The translations under genes were made by a program, and so were the position numbers. The notes under the pieces were generated by a model that saw only the letters and a program-made list of their open reading frames with translations, had not been told where the DNA came from and did not search any database. DNA of 64,000 bases from Parabacteroides sp. (lineage in GTDB: Bacteria > Bacteroidota > Bacteroidia > Bacteroidales > Tannerellaceae): the NCBI GenBank assembly GCA_019417325.1, contig DXVO01000021.1, positions 62,001 through 126,000 of the forward strand. Reading direction: 5' to 3'. This document shows, piece by piece, positions 1-9,662 of this stretch. Each line of letters opens with the position of its first letter. The first letter of the stretch is position 1.

Positions 1-1
1 T

Positions 2-181
2 ATCGTACCGGTTACGATGGCATCCGGAACTACAATTCTTGGTATGTTGCCGTTGTTGGGAGATGCTATGTTTGCCGGTATGGCTGCCACGATTATGGGA
101 GGGTTACTGGTCTCCACTATTCTGACCATTTTCGTTCTTCCGGTTACTTATTGTATATTCTTTAAGATTAAATCCGAATAA
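2..181 (+). CDS. RND efflux transporter permease, C-terminal end (partial)
   Basis: Only the last 59 codons of an inner-membrane RND (AcrB/MexB-like) pump are in the window; the start lies to the left. The visible part has the typical end of the family: a V-P-V-T-M-A-S-G-T-T run, a Gly/Ala-rich membrane segment and a final hydrophobic helix ending in Y-C-I-F-F-K. The stop is one base before the ATG of the following TolC gene, so pump and outer-membrane channel form one operon. The substrate cannot be told from this fragment. Confidence 0.8.
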   Translation: MVPVTMASGTTILGMLPLLGDAMFAGMAATIMGGLLVSTILTIFVLPVTYCIFFKIKSE

Positions 182-182
182 T

Positions 183-1463
183 ATGAGAAATAAAATCATT
201 ATAGGTTGTATGTTGTTTGGTGCCCTTTCTGCGAATGCGCAGGAAGGAAACCTCACGGCTGCCGACTACAAACAAAAGGTTCTTGAATATAGCCGCCAGA
301 TAAAACAGAGTGCGGAAGAACGTGTTGCTATGCAGGAAGCTATTAAGGCTGCAAAGACCGCTTTCTTTCCGGCTATCGACTTTTCCGGCAGTTACCAGTA
401 TCGTATTAATAAGTATGAATTGATGCCCGGCTATGAAATGGATCATAATACCTATAGCCTGGGAGCCACATTGAATCAGCCTATCTATGCCGGCGGACAG
501 ATTTATAATAACTATAAAGCTGCCCAGATACAGGGACAGATAGCAAATAAGGCGGAAGAGCTGACTACCGATAACATAATCTATGCAGCTGATATGAATT
601 ATTGGTCTGCTGCAGCCCGTAAAGGCATGTATGATGTGATGTGCCAATATGTGGATATTGTAAAGCAACTTGCCGATGTCCTGACTATCCGTTTCAACGA
701 CGGGCAGATCAGTAAAACTGACCTGCTACAGGTGGAATCCCGCTTAAAAGAAGCGGAGCTGAATAAGAGTTCAGCTTACAAAGATTATCAAATTGCTCTG
801 CAAAACCTGAATGTTTTAATGGGAATTCCTCCGATGACTCCGGTAGAACTTTCTGAAAACATTACAAAGGTACAACCTCTGCCTACCCGTATTGGTGAAG
901 AAGCTGCAGTACAAAACCGTCCGGATTTCATGATTTCCCAGTTGAATATTGAATACCAGAAACGTCAGATTAATCTTTCCAAGGCGAAATACAATCCATC
1001 TCTGGCAGTAGGTTTCCAAGGCTCATGGGGTACACCTATGTTGAATATGAAAGGCTCCGACCAATTATGGACGCCAGCTGTCTTTGCTTCCCTGAAAATA
1101 CCCTTGTTCCATTGGGGTGCTCGTTTTAAGGAAGTCAATTCCCAAAAGGCAATTCTACGTAGCAAAGAATATGCGTTGGATGATACCCGCGATCAGATTT
1201 CAAAGGAAGTTGCCAATGCCTGGACAAGCCTCACAGAAAATACCAAGCAAATTAATGTAGCTGAGGAAGCCTGCAAGATAGCAGAAGAAAATCTTGAACT
1301 GAATACATTCAGCTATAACGAGGGTAAACTGCCTATCTTGGACGTTCTGTCGGCCCAGTTATCATGGATACAGTCTTACAGTAGCCTGATACAAATCTGG
1401 TATCAACAGAAGACTTCAATGGCACAGTATAATAAGGTGGTCGGGTTGCGATACATGAAATAA
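183..1463 (+). CDS. TolC family outer-membrane efflux protein
   Basis: A 426-residue outer-membrane channel protein, the exit duct of a tripartite efflux pump. It opens with a short signal peptide (hydrophobic stretch ending A-N-A-Q, about residues 1-20) and continues with two long helical repeats typical of the OEP family. The Y-x-x-G-x-L-x-x-x-D-V-L motif near residue 380 is a common mark of the second repeat. It starts one base after the stop of the RND permease, so the two are co-transcribed. A strong hairpin with a T tract follows. The drug or metabolite exported is unknown. Confidence 0.88.
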   Translation: MRNKIIIGCMLFGALSANAQEGNLTAADYKQKVLEYSRQIKQSAEERVAMQEAIKAAKTAFFPAIDFSGSYQYRINKYELMPGYEMDHNTYSLGATLNQPIYAGGQIYNNYKAAQIQGQIANKAEELTTDNIIYAADMNYWSAAARKGMYDVMCQYVDIVKQLADVLTIRFNDGQISKTDLLQVESRLKEAELNKSSAYKDYQIALQNLNVLMGIPPMTPVELSENITKVQPLPTRIGEEAAVQNRPDFMISQLNIEYQKRQINLSKAKYNPSLAVGFQGSWGTPMLNMKGSDQLWTPAVFASLKIPLFHWGARFKEVNSQKAILRSKEYALDDTRDQISKEVANAWTSLTENTKQINVAEEACKIAEENLELNTFSYNEGKLPILDVLSAQLSWIQSYSSLIQIWYQQKTSMAQYNKVVGLRYMK

Positions 1464-1491
1464 AAGATATTATATATTTCTGAATCTGTAG

Positions 1492-1530
1492 AAAAGACGA
1501 ATGGTGGATTTAACATCATTCGTCTTTTTT
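1492..1530 (+). terminator. Rho-independent terminator of the efflux operon
   Basis: A hairpin with arms AAGACGAATG and CATTCGTCTT followed by a run of T, 30-70 bases after the TolC stop. Confidence 0.85.
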
Positions 1531-1552
1531 ATTGGCTCCATACTTTATCTTC

Positions 1553-1591
1553 AAAACATGTATTTTTAACCGTAAAAGCATATATGTTTTG
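1553..1591. repeat. Two short CATRTATG-centred palindromes
   Basis: Two near-palindromic units, AAAACATGTATTTTT and AAAGCATATATGTTTTG, lie upstream of the GH172 gene. Closely similar units occur three times at 9498-9557. Role unknown; they may be protein-binding sites or a dispersed intergenic repeat. Confidence 0.4.
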
Positions 1592-1668
1592 CAAAAAGAC
1601 TTCATTTTATAGGAAAAGATGGTATAAAATATGATCTTTGTAATATCTATCTTTAAAAATGTAGTAAT

Positions 1669-2847
1669 ATGAAAAAACTAAGTGTTTTATTAATTTCTTT
1701 TCTTTGTTTAAGTAGTTGGACTAGTGCGCAAAATTATCCTTTCAACGGGCTGGATATGAATATGGGAACGCTTTCCCGTTTATCCAATGCTAAAACCCGT
1801 TCTATCAGTCCGGAGAATTATACAGGAGAAAAAGGAAAAGGAGGAATGGCTGATCCGGTAAAAGACAAAGAGGTCCGTAACAAAGCAAACTCTTGGGGAG
1901 CTGCTAAAGATTTAGGAAAAGGTTGGAAGGTAAATCCTTTCATCATCGTGAAGCCGGGCGAGACAATTACGATTGCGGAAATAGAAGGTCCCGGTGCTAT
2001 TCAGCAAATCTGGATGACCCCGACCGGTAACTGGCGTTTTTCTATCCTGCGTATGTATTGGGATGACGAGAAAGAACCGTCCGTTGAATGTCCTGTCGGC
2101 GATTTCTTCGCCAGCGCTTATAATGAATATGCACAACTTTCTTCTCTTGCCGTATGTGTAAATCCCGGAAGTGCGTTTAATTGCTATTGGAAAATGCCAT
2201 TCCGCAAGAAAGCGCGGATTACGTTGGAGAATATAAATACGAATGAAGAGATGCGCCTTTATTATCAAATCAACTATACATTGACAGATGTACCGGAAGA
2301 TGAAGGATATTTCCATGCACAATTCCGTCGTTCAAATCCGACAGTCGGTTCGGAACATACCTTGATAGATGGTATTAAAGGAAAAGGACAGTATGTGGGA
2401 ACTTATCTGGCTTGGCGTGTGAATGACAACTGCTGGTGGGGTGAAGGTGAAATCAAATTCTTTATGGATGGAGATAAAGAATATCCTACAATCTGTGGAA
2501 CAGGAACGGAAGATTATTTTTGCGGTTCTTATAATTTTGAAAATCAGAAGACTCACCAGTATCAGGAGTTTACTACTCCATACGCAGGTATGCACCAGGT
2601 AATCCGCCCCGATGGTCTATATCGTGCTGTCACGGCTTTTGGTTTATACCGCTGGCATGTGCTGGACCCGGTTCGCTTTGATAAGGATTTGAAAGTGACG
2701 ATTCAGGATTTAGGTTGGCGTCATGACGGACGATATAATAATCAGAAATCGGATATTTCGTCTACATCGTTCTGGTATCAGACGGAGCCGCATGCAAAAT
2801 TTCCAGCATTGCCAAGCAAAGATGATTTGGAAATTCCAAGATGGTAA
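1669..2847 (+). CDS. DUF2961 / GH172-family glycoside hydrolase
   Basis: A 392-residue secreted protein with a signal peptide (about residues 1-20, ending S-A-Q). The family signature is clear: G-P-G-A-I-Q-Q-I-W-M near residue 106 and G-T-G-T-E-D-Y-F near residue 277. DUF2961 proteins are now classed as GH172; characterised members cut fructofuranose- or arabinofuranose-containing glycans through a jelly-roll fold with active-site glutamates, one of which belongs to the TED motif region. It stands alone, without a SusCD pair next to it, so its substrate cannot be inferred from context. A terminator-like hairpin follows. Confidence 0.85.
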   Translation: MKKLSVLLISFLCLSSWTSAQNYPFNGLDMNMGTLSRLSNAKTRSISPENYTGEKGKGGMADPVKDKEVRNKANSWGAAKDLGKGWKVNPFIIVKPGETITIAEIEGPGAIQQIWMTPTGNWRFSILRMYWDDEKEPSVECPVGDFFASAYNEYAQLSSLAVCVNPGSAFNCYWKMPFRKKARITLENINTNEEMRLYYQINYTLTDVPEDEGYFHAQFRRSNPTVGSEHTLIDGIKGKGQYVGTYLAWRVNDNCWWGEGEIKFFMDGDKEYPTICGTGTEDYFCGSYNFENQKTHQYQEFTTPYAGMHQVIRPDGLYRAVTAFGLYRWHVLDPVRFDKDLKVTIQDLGWRHDGRYNNQKSDISSTSFWYQTEPHAKFPALPSKDDLEIPRW

Positions 2848-2885
2848 ATATATAAGTAGGCTGTTGTTTGAGTAGCCGTTTTTAA

Positions 2886-2930
2886 TAAATAAGTTCCTGC
2901 TCGTATCATGCAAGCAGGGACTTATTTGTT
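2886..2930. terminator. Convergent-gene terminator
   Basis: A hairpin with arms AATAAGTTCCTGCT and AGCAGGGACTTATT (one mismatch) lies between the converging GH172 and DoxD genes and could serve both strands. Confidence 0.7.
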
Positions 2931-2953
2931 TATAGAAGTCGAAATTATCTATC

Positions 2954-3988
2954 TTAATAAGCAATTTCTTTATTCCAGGTCAATCCGCTGATATCGGTTA
3001 GCACAACTTCATACTTGCCTTTTGGCAAATTAGCTATAACCGTATCATTTAATGTGAGGGTCGCTTTGCTTCCCAAAGGTATTATTAAGCTGTGTTTGCC
3101 GGGAGCGACTTTCGCAATGTAATAATTATAAATATCCTGTACCGGGAAGTTTGCCAGTTCTTCCGCATTCTTTTCAAGGATAGTCTTGCCGGAAGAGTCT
3201 TTTAGTGTGATACCGATAAGGAATGAACCGTAGACATCGGCACCTTCGACCCTGAATACATCGAAGGACAATGTATGGTTATTCAATTGAGCATTGGAGA
3301 TTTCAATTTTGGGTTTCACCGATTTGTTATGAAGAGGCCCCCATACACCATTATGAAATTCCTGATTCGTGTATAAAGTCAATAATGAGATCACAATGGC
3401 TCCTGCTATGGATATCCGGCTTATTAGTTTGGTAGTGGCAGGTAATGTACCGGAAATGAACCAACTTAGCCATTTTATTTTCCGGTTTAAAGTGTACTTT
3501 TTCTCAAATACATAATCAAGTGAGTATTTACCTCCTCCGGAGAGGAAAATAGTAAATCCAGCAGCAATACCCAAAATACCGATTTGCCATTCATCGAGGC
3601 ATGTTGTTCCAAGCCATCCGGAGCCTAACAGAATACCTGTAGCCAGCCCTAAAACTCCGAGACTCATCAAGCGGGTGAAGAAGCCTAATATAAAGAGTAA
3701 ACCGACGATACCTTCAATAAGAGTGAAAACAACCATGGCCCACCATAATATGTCCGGTGTTGAAACTAGGTATTCAATAAGCGGACGGATACCGATTGAA
3801 TTAGGAAGAAAGTGATTGAATTTTTCCCCAATGTATCCGGCAGTATCCGGTATTAATTTGTTTTCAAGAATTAGTCTCCGCCAGAATGCGGAAAAATAAG
3901 TCCAACCAACAACAAGTCGTAATGATAATGTAAAGATACCCGCGAAAGTATAGGCGTTTAATTGATTTTGTTCTTTAAGTGTTGTCAT
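2954..3988 (-). CDS. DoxD/DoxA-type (DoxX superfamily) membrane protein
   Basis: A 344-residue protein that joins the two small subunits of thiosulfate:quinone oxidoreductase. Residues about 1-205 carry several membrane helices with the DoxD pattern (R-x-x-x-G-W-x-Y near residue 25, G-x-x-x-G-L-L-F-I-L-G near 90). Residues 215-344 form a soluble DoxA-like domain starting with W-G-P-L-H-N. In archaea such as Acidianus this enzyme passes electrons from thiosulfate to quinone; in gut Bacteroidales the true substrate is not known. It stands alone, convergent with the GH172 gene. Confidence 0.8.
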   Translation of the reverse strand: MTTLKEQNQLNAYTFAGIFTLSLRLVVGWTYFSAFWRRLILENKLIPDTAGYIGEKFNHFLPNSIGIRPLIEYLVSTPDILWWAMVVFTLIEGIVGLLFILGFFTRLMSLGVLGLATGILLGSGWLGTTCLDEWQIGILGIAAGFTIFLSGGGKYSLDYVFEKKYTLNRKIKWLSWFISGTLPATTKLISRISIAGAIVISLLTLYTNQEFHNGVWGPLHNKSVKPKIEISNAQLNNHTLSFDVFRVEGADVYGSFLIGITLKDSSGKTILEKNAEELANFPVQDIYNYYIAKVAPGKHSLIIPLGSKATLTLNDTVIANLPKGKYEVVLTDISGLTWNKEIAY

Positions 3989-4230
3989 ATCGCTTGATTT
4001 TTAATTTGTGTGTAGAGTTGCTATTCATTTTAGTAACAGTTTTTAGATATGAAAATGTTATAAATATAACATCTTTTAGAATATAAAGCTATCCTTCAGT
4101 TTTGCTTTGAAATTTATGGTATCCCTTCAAACAGGTATTGGTAACAGATAAAATACACTATTGTAGGTATTGTCTAGTGAGGCGGATTATATGACATTTG
4201 CTTCCGTTATTAAACTAAAAACAAATAAGA

Positions 4231-4740
4231 ATGAAAACGATAGGAATCTTTTATGGTTCGTCCAATGGGACAACAGAAAGTGTTGCAAAGCAAATTGCTG
4301 AAAAACTGGGACTTGATGCAACAGCAGTGCATGACGTGGCACAATCATCCCTGACAGATTTAGCTCCTTATGAAGTCCTGCTATTAGGTAGTTCAACCTG
4401 GGGGGCAGGCGACCTTCAGGACGATTGGGATGATTTTCTTCCTAAAATGAAAAAGCTGGATTTGTCGGATAAAACAATAGCCCTTTTTGGCTGTGGAGAC
4501 TCTTCCTCTTTTAGCGATACATTCTGTGACGCCCTTGGTACTATCTATACTGATTTACAAGGAACGGGTGCTAAGTTTATCGGTTCGGTCGACCCTTCCG
4601 GATATACATTTGATGATTCGACCGCTTGTATAGATGGTAAATTTGTAGGTCTGCCTCTGGATGAGATGAATGAAGATGACCAGACTCCCGCTCGTATAGA
4701 TTCGTGGATTGATACATTGAAGAAAGAAGGAAACCTTTAA
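4231..4740 (+). CDS. fldA: Flavodoxin, long-chain type
   Basis: A 169-residue FMN-binding electron carrier of the cytoplasm. The phosphate loop G-S-S-N-G-T-T-E-S is at residues 9-17, a second FMN loop with S-S-T-W-G-A-G-D-L is near residue 55, and G-C-G-D-S lies near residue 89. The insertion with F-S-D-T-F marks the long-chain class. Flavodoxins feed electrons to radical enzymes such as PFL activase, IspG/H and ribonucleotide reductase activase. The gene is monocistronic. The preceding 240 bases hold no gene. Confidence 0.93.
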   Translation: MKTIGIFYGSSNGTTESVAKQIAEKLGLDATAVHDVAQSSLTDLAPYEVLLLGSSTWGAGDLQDDWDDFLPKMKKLDLSDKTIALFGCGDSSSFSDTFCDALGTIYTDLQGTGAKFIGSVDPSGYTFDDSTACIDGKFVGLPLDEMNEDDQTPARIDSWIDTLKKEGNL

Positions 4741-4829
4741 TTTGCGAAGTATTAGATGTTGTTACGATTAAAAAGTAAATTGAAGGTTATTAAGAAAAGG
4801 TAGGGAGAAAGGGGGATCTGGGTGAAGGG

Positions 4830-4872
4830 TATCTACAATAGTGGATGAATAGTTTATCCACAACTGTAGATA
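4830..4872. repeat. Long hairpin with GTGGAT core
   Basis: Outer arms TATCTACA and TGTAGATA enclose GTGGAT and ATCCAC. The hairpin is about 90 bases after flavodoxin and has no T tract. Its core resembles the hairpins at 61030 and 62988. Confidence 0.5.
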
Positions 4873-4931
4873 TCTTCTTCAGAGTTGGATGATAGGTTCA
4901 TCCAGGCTTGGGAGGAGAACTTCATCCGGAT

Positions 4932-5022
4932 TTATTGTTTGATGCACCTGACTGAGAAACCGAAGGCTCTGAAACCGTTCGCGCCCTGATTCAGTGAGGC
5001 ACTAAGAAAGTATGGGGCGTGA
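4932..5022 (-). pseudogene. Remnant of a FISUMP / fimbrillin-like secreted protein
   Basis: Reading the minus strand, the last about 30 codons of a Fibrobacter succinogenes major paralogous (FISUMP) domain can be seen: S-A-S-L-N-Q-G, then G-F-R-A-F-G-F-S-V-R-C, then a stop. The family ends in just this way (W-S-S or W-S-A followed by G-F-S-V-R-C). No start codon or upstream domain follows in the same frame. A second short minus-strand open stretch, about 5032-5145, ends in T-K-V-I-S-S-V-E and also lacks a start. The rest of the 4741-5283 interval shows no gene. I read this as a decayed gene end. Confidence 0.6.
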
Positions 5023-5283
5023 GCGAGCCTACTCGACGGAACTGATCACTTTAGTTGTTTTCACTGTGAACTTGTTCTTGAAGGAAAGTAATACCTCAGT
5101 TTGTTTCACTGTCTGTTCCGCATGGTCTGCCTTGTCCGCTTCTTCATATATATTTATCGTTTGTTATTACCCTATTTCTTAAATACATTGAAGAAGCATG
5201 TACGCAGAATTCCTTTTCTTATTTTCTTGTATTTATTCTTCAGGAAGGATTGATGTAGCTAAATAGAACTATATAATATAAAT

Positions 5284-5316
5284 AAAAGGCCTCTCTTCAC
5301 AGAGAAGCCTTTTTCG
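5284..5316 (-). terminator. Enolase terminator
   Basis: Arms AGGCCTCTCT and AGAGAAGCCT with A and T runs on both sides, 40 bases beyond the enolase stop. Confidence 0.85.
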
Positions 5317-5355
5317 TTGTACCTTAAAAAATTAGCGATTATGATTGATATCAGA

Positions 5356-6636
5356 TTATTTAATTCGTTTGTATCCGTACACTGCCAGTTCGCCAAGTTC
5401 TTCTTCAATACGAAGCAGTTGGTTATATTTGGCCATACGGTCGGAGCGGCTCAATGAACCGGTTTTTATTTGTCCGCTGTTGGTTGCAACCGCAATGTCT
5501 GCGATTGTAGCATCTTCCGTTTCACCTGAGCGATGGGATGTAACGCTGGTATAACCATGGCGATGTGCCATTTCGATAGCATCCAGTGTTTCTGTTAATG
5601 AACCGATCTGGTTGACCTTAATCAGGATGGAGTTTGCACAATCTTCTTGAATACCTCTGGAAAGGAATTCAACGTTGGTAACAAACAAATCGTCTCCTAC
5701 TAACTGGCAACGTTTGCCGATACGTGCTGTTAATTTCTTCCAGCCTTCCCAGTCGTTCTCACTCATACCATCTTCAATAGAGTCGATAGGATATTCGTTG
5801 ATTAGTTTTTCCAGATAATCGATTTGTTCGTCGGCGGTACGTTTAACTCCTTTTGCCCCTTCAAATTTGGTATAGTCGTAAATGCCATCCATATAGAACT
5901 CGGAAGAAGCGCAGTCCATACCGATCATAACATCTTTTCCCGGTGTGTAACCTGCAGCTTTAATAGCAGCAATAATGGAATTTAAAGCATCTTCCGTTCC
6001 TTCCAGATTCGGTGCGAAACCACCTTCATCACCAACGGCAGTGCTCAATCCACGGTCTTTCAATACTTTCTTTAGTGCATGGAATACTTCGGCTCCCATA
6101 CGTAATCCTTCATGGAAGGAAGATGCACCAACCGGGCGAATCATAAATTCCTGGAAAGCAATCGGAGCATCACTGTGTGAACCTCCATTAATGATATTCA
6201 TCATAGGAACAGGCATCACATACGTATTTGTGCCGCCGATATAGCGATATAAAGGAATATCCAGATAATTTGCCGCAGCTTTTGCAACTGCAAGTGAAAC
6301 TCCAAGAATTGCATTGGCTCCAAGATTAGATTTGGTCTTCGTTCCATCCAGTTTCAGCATTGCATAGTCGATACGGCGCTGTTCAAGGGATGACATACCG
6401 GTAAGAGCCGGAGCTATTATCGTATTGATATTTTCAACAGCTTTCTGTACGCCTTTTCCTCCGTAGCGATTCTTATCGCCATCACGTAATTCCAGTGCTT
6501 CATGTTCTCCTGTTGAAGCGCCTGACGGAACAGATGCTCTTCCCATTACGCCGGATTCTAATAATACATCTACTTCTACTGTCGGATTACCTCTTGAATC
6601 AAGGATTTCACGTCCTATAATCTTTTCTATTTTCAT
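5356..6636 (-). CDS. eno: Enolase (phosphopyruvate hydratase)
   Basis: A 426-residue cytoplasmic glycolytic enzyme that interconverts 2-phosphoglycerate and phosphoenolpyruvate. The N-terminal I-x-G-R-E-I-L-D-S-R-G-N-P-T-V-E block, the G-A-S-T-G-E loop near residue 39, the G-D-E-G-G-F-A-P loop near 203 and the C-terminal S-H-R-S-G-E-T-E-D signature near 368 are all present. Length fits the family. Monocistronic, with its own terminator. An ordinary housekeeping gene. Confidence 0.97.
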   Translation of the reverse strand: MKIEKIIGREILDSRGNPTVEVDVLLESGVMGRASVPSGASTGEHEALELRDGDKNRYGGKGVQKAVENINTIIAPALTGMSSLEQRRIDYAMLKLDGTKTKSNLGANAILGVSLAVAKAAANYLDIPLYRYIGGTNTYVMPVPMMNIINGGSHSDAPIAFQEFMIRPVGASSFHEGLRMGAEVFHALKKVLKDRGLSTAVGDEGGFAPNLEGTEDALNSIIAAIKAAGYTPGKDVMIGMDCASSEFYMDGIYDYTKFEGAKGVKRTADEQIDYLEKLINEYPIDSIEDGMSENDWEGWKKLTARIGKRCQLVGDDLFVTNVEFLSRGIQEDCANSILIKVNQIGSLTETLDAIEMAHRHGYTSVTSHRSGETEDATIADIAVATNSGQIKTGSLSRSDRMAKYNQLLRIEEELGELAVYGYKRIK

Positions 6637-6913
6637 TTGTTTGTTATTTTAAATTGTTGCAAATGTATGAAGCATTCCGGACCTGTAAAATCACCATGAA
6701 TAGGGATTCTGTAACATCGGGATACCTATTTATGGGGAGTAGGCGAAAATTTATCTTGTAGTTTCCTGTGAAAGTACTACATTTGCAGGTGTAAAAGTAT
6801 GTGGAATTCTCTTTTCTTTTGATAACGTGTTATATGCCAAGTGATGCCAATCATGATTTGGGGACTCTGCTGCTACAAATTGGAATATTATACAATAACA
6901 TTCTATAATTATC

Positions 6914-9199
6914 ATGAGAACATTCTTAAAGAAGAAAAAACTAATTGGTTTATTAGGTGCGGCTGTCATTAGCCTGCAAAGTTATGCGGTAAAGAATCCG
7001 GTAGACTATGTAAGTACCTTGGTGGGAACCCAGTCCAAGTATGAACTTTCAACCGGTAATACCTATCCGGCAACCGCTTTGCCTTGGGGTATGAACTTCT
7101 GGACTCCCCAGACCGGAGAAATGGGAAATGGTTGGACATACCGTTATGATGCAGACAAAATCAGAGGATTTAAGCAGACTCACCAACCGAGTCCGTGGAT
7201 GAACGACTACGGTCAGTTTTCGATTATGCCGGTTACCGAAGGGCTGGTTTTCGACGAGAACAAACGTGCCAGCTGGTTCTCCCATAAATCGGAAGTGGCA
7301 CAACCTTATTATTACAAAGTTTATTTGGCAGACCATGATGTAACGACAGAGCTGGTGCCTACCGAACGTGCTGCCATGTTCCGGTTTACTTTCCCGGAAA
7401 CAAACAAGGCTTACATTGTTGTCGACGCATTCGATAGAGGTTCGTATGTAAAGGTAATCCCGGAAGAAAACAAGATTATCGGTTACTCCACCCGAAACTC
7501 AGGAGGTGTCCCGAGAAACTTCAAAAACTATTTCGTAATCAAGTTCGATAAACCGTTTACTTTTACTTCCATCGTAAAAAACAATGCAATTGTATTGGAT
7601 GAGAAAGAAATCCAGACAAATCATGCAGGTGCTATCATCGGCTTCAGTACGAAAGCGGGAGAGGTAGTGCATGCACAAGTTGCTTCCTCTTTTATCAGCC
7701 AGGGACAGGCAGAACTGAATTTGCGTGAAATAGGAGACAACAGTTTCGACCAGTTAAAGGAAAAAGGCCGTGAAGTCTGGAACCGCGAATTAGGAAAGAT
7801 TGAAGTGGAAGATGACAACATCGATAACATACGTACATTCTACTCTTGCCTTTATCGCTCACTGTTATTCCCCAGAAGTTTTTATGAAATCGATGCACAG
7901 GGACAGGTGATGCACTATAGCCCGTATAACGGTGAAGTTTTACCCGGATATATGTTTACCGATACCGGCTTCTGGGATACATTCCGTTGTCTGTTTCCGT
8001 TCCTGAACCTGATGTATCCGTCAATGAACCAGAAGATGCAGGAAGGCTTGGTGAATGCGTATAAGGAAAGTGGATTCTTACCGGAATGGGCAAGTCCGGG
8101 ACACCGGGATTGTATGGTTGGAAACAACTCTGCTTCTGTTGTTGCCGACGCTTATGTAAAAGGATTGAGAGGCTATGATATCGAAGCACTTTGGGAAGCA
8201 TTGAAACATGATGCCAATGCGCATCTGCCGAGAACAGCTTCCGGCCGTGTTGCTTTTGAAGAATACAATCGTTTCGGATATGTGCCGAACAATATCGGTA
8301 TCGGTCAAAACGTAGCCCGTACATTGGAATATGCCTATAATGACTGGACTATTTATACCTTAGGAAAACTATTAGGCAAGCCGGAAAGTGAAATTGGCAT
8401 CTATAAACAGCGTGCATCCAACTATAAGAACGTATATGACCCGGCACATAAATTGATGGCAGGCAAGAGTGACCAAGGCATCTTCAATCCAGATTTCAAA
8501 GGAACCGATTGGAGCCGCGATTTCTGTGAAGGTAACAGTTGGCATTGGAGCTTCTGTGTATTCCATGATCCGCAGGGCTTAATCGATTTGATGGGAGGAA
8601 AGTCCGGATTCAATACGATGATGGATTCTGTATTTATTATGCCGAGCCGCTTAGGAATGGAAAGCCGTGGTATGATTCACGAAATGCGTGAAATGCAGGT
8701 TATGAACATGGGACAGTATGCACACGGAAACCAGCCTATCCAACATATGGTCTATCTGTATAACTATTCAGGACAGCCTTGGAAAGCGCAGTACTGGACT
8801 CGTGAGATCATGAACAAGCTGTATACGGCAGAACCGGACGGTTATTGTGGGGATGAAGATAACGGACAGACTTCTGCCTGGTATGTATTCTCTGCTTTAG
8901 GTTTTTATACGGTATGTCCGGGTACAGACCAGTATGTTTTGGGAACTCCGCTCTTTAAGTCTATGAAGCTGCATATGGAAAATGGAAAGGTGGTTACAAT
9001 CCAGGCTCCAAACAATAGCTTTGAAAACCGTTATGTAAATACAATGAAGGTAAACGGAAAGAATTATACCCGCAACTACCTGACACACGAACAACTGATG
9101 AATGGAGCTAAAATCCAATATCAGATGAGCAATACTCCGAATGTAAATCGTGGTATTACGGAACAAGATGCTCCTTACTCATTCTCTTTAGCAAATTAA
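6914..9199 (+). CDS. GH92 family alpha-mannosidase
   Basis: A 761-residue secreted exo-alpha-mannosidase. It has a signal peptide (residues about 1-24) and an N-terminal beta-sandwich starting with P-V-D-Y-V-S-T-L-V-G-T. The C-terminal catalytic (alpha/alpha)6 domain carries G-Y-x-F-T-D-T-G-F-W-D-T near residue 345, H-G-N-Q-P-I-Q-H near 602 and G-D-E-D-N-G-Q-T-S-A-W-Y near 650. These are the calcium-binding and general acid/base regions of GH92, a calcium-dependent inverting family acting mainly on alpha-1,2/1,3/1,4-mannosides of N-glycans or yeast mannan. No SusCD partner is adjacent. A terminator follows. Confidence 0.93.
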   Translation: MRTFLKKKKLIGLLGAAVISLQSYAVKNPVDYVSTLVGTQSKYELSTGNTYPATALPWGMNFWTPQTGEMGNGWTYRYDADKIRGFKQTHQPSPWMNDYGQFSIMPVTEGLVFDENKRASWFSHKSEVAQPYYYKVYLADHDVTTELVPTERAAMFRFTFPETNKAYIVVDAFDRGSYVKVIPEENKIIGYSTRNSGGVPRNFKNYFVIKFDKPFTFTSIVKNNAIVLDEKEIQTNHAGAIIGFSTKAGEVVHAQVASSFISQGQAELNLREIGDNSFDQLKEKGREVWNRELGKIEVEDDNIDNIRTFYSCLYRSLLFPRSFYEIDAQGQVMHYSPYNGEVLPGYMFTDTGFWDTFRCLFPFLNLMYPSMNQKMQEGLVNAYKESGFLPEWASPGHRDCMVGNNSASVVADAYVKGLRGYDIEALWEALKHDANAHLPRTASGRVAFEEYNRFGYVPNNIGIGQNVARTLEYAYNDWTIYTLGKLLGKPESEIGIYKQRASNYKNVYDPAHKLMAGKSDQGIFNPDFKGTDWSRDFCEGNSWHWSFCVFHDPQGLIDLMGGKSGFNTMMDSVFIMPSRLGMESRGMIHEMREMQVMNMGQYAHGNQPIQHMVYLYNYSGQPWKAQYWTREIMNKLYTAEPDGYCGDEDNGQTSAWYVFSALGFYTVCPGTDQYVLGTPLFKSMKLHMENGKVVTIQAPNNSFENRYVNTMKVNGKNYTRNYLTHEQLMNGAKIQYQMSNTPNVNRGITEQDAPYSFSLAN

Positions 9200-9218
9200 T
9201 AAAGAAAGAAAGGAATGC

Positions 9219-9250
9219 AAGACTGCCTACTATTTAGGCAGTCTTTTTTT
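9219..9250 (+). terminator. GH92 terminator
   Basis: Hairpin AGACTGCCTA/TAGGCAGTCT followed by eight or more T. Confidence 0.9.
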
Positions 9251-9497
9251 TTACTTTTTACAAAAAGTTACCCATTTGCTTTATATAATGACATATTTAT
9301 GAAATAACCCTTTTTATGCTAACTTGGTATATTTAAGAAAAGGCCTTTCTGGAGGAATCTGGCTCCTTTTTAGCTCTAAAAAAGAGCTTTTTCCATATAA
9401 TCCGGCACCTATTTCCACTTATTTCGCGGATATTTCCAACCATCTCTGCAACTAAATCCAACTGTCCGCGCACTAAAATATAACTATTCGTGCGTAT

Positions 9498-9557
9498 AAA
9501 ACATGTATGTTTTGATTTCAAAGCATATATGTTTCGAATTCAAACCATATATGCTTT
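9498..9557. repeat. Three tandem CATRTATG-centred palindromes
   Basis: Three units of about 15 bases (AAACATGTATGTTTT, AAGCATATATGTTTC, AACCATATATGCTTT) follow one another at a pitch of about 19-20 bases. The 9251-9925 interval otherwise holds no gene. Two like units occur at 1553-1591. Confidence 0.5.
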
Positions 9558-9662
9558 GTTTTTGATGCTCTTGGGCGGATATTCGGTTCTGTAATAGTAC
9601 TAATATCGGATCAAATGCAAATGTTAAAAGGATTATTATTACCTGTATAATGTATAAATATG

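Noticed and set aside
4741..4930. Possible RNA gene between flavodoxin and the FISUMP remnant
   Set aside because: There is a long hairpin but no tRNA, riboswitch or known RNA pattern; recorded only as a repeat.
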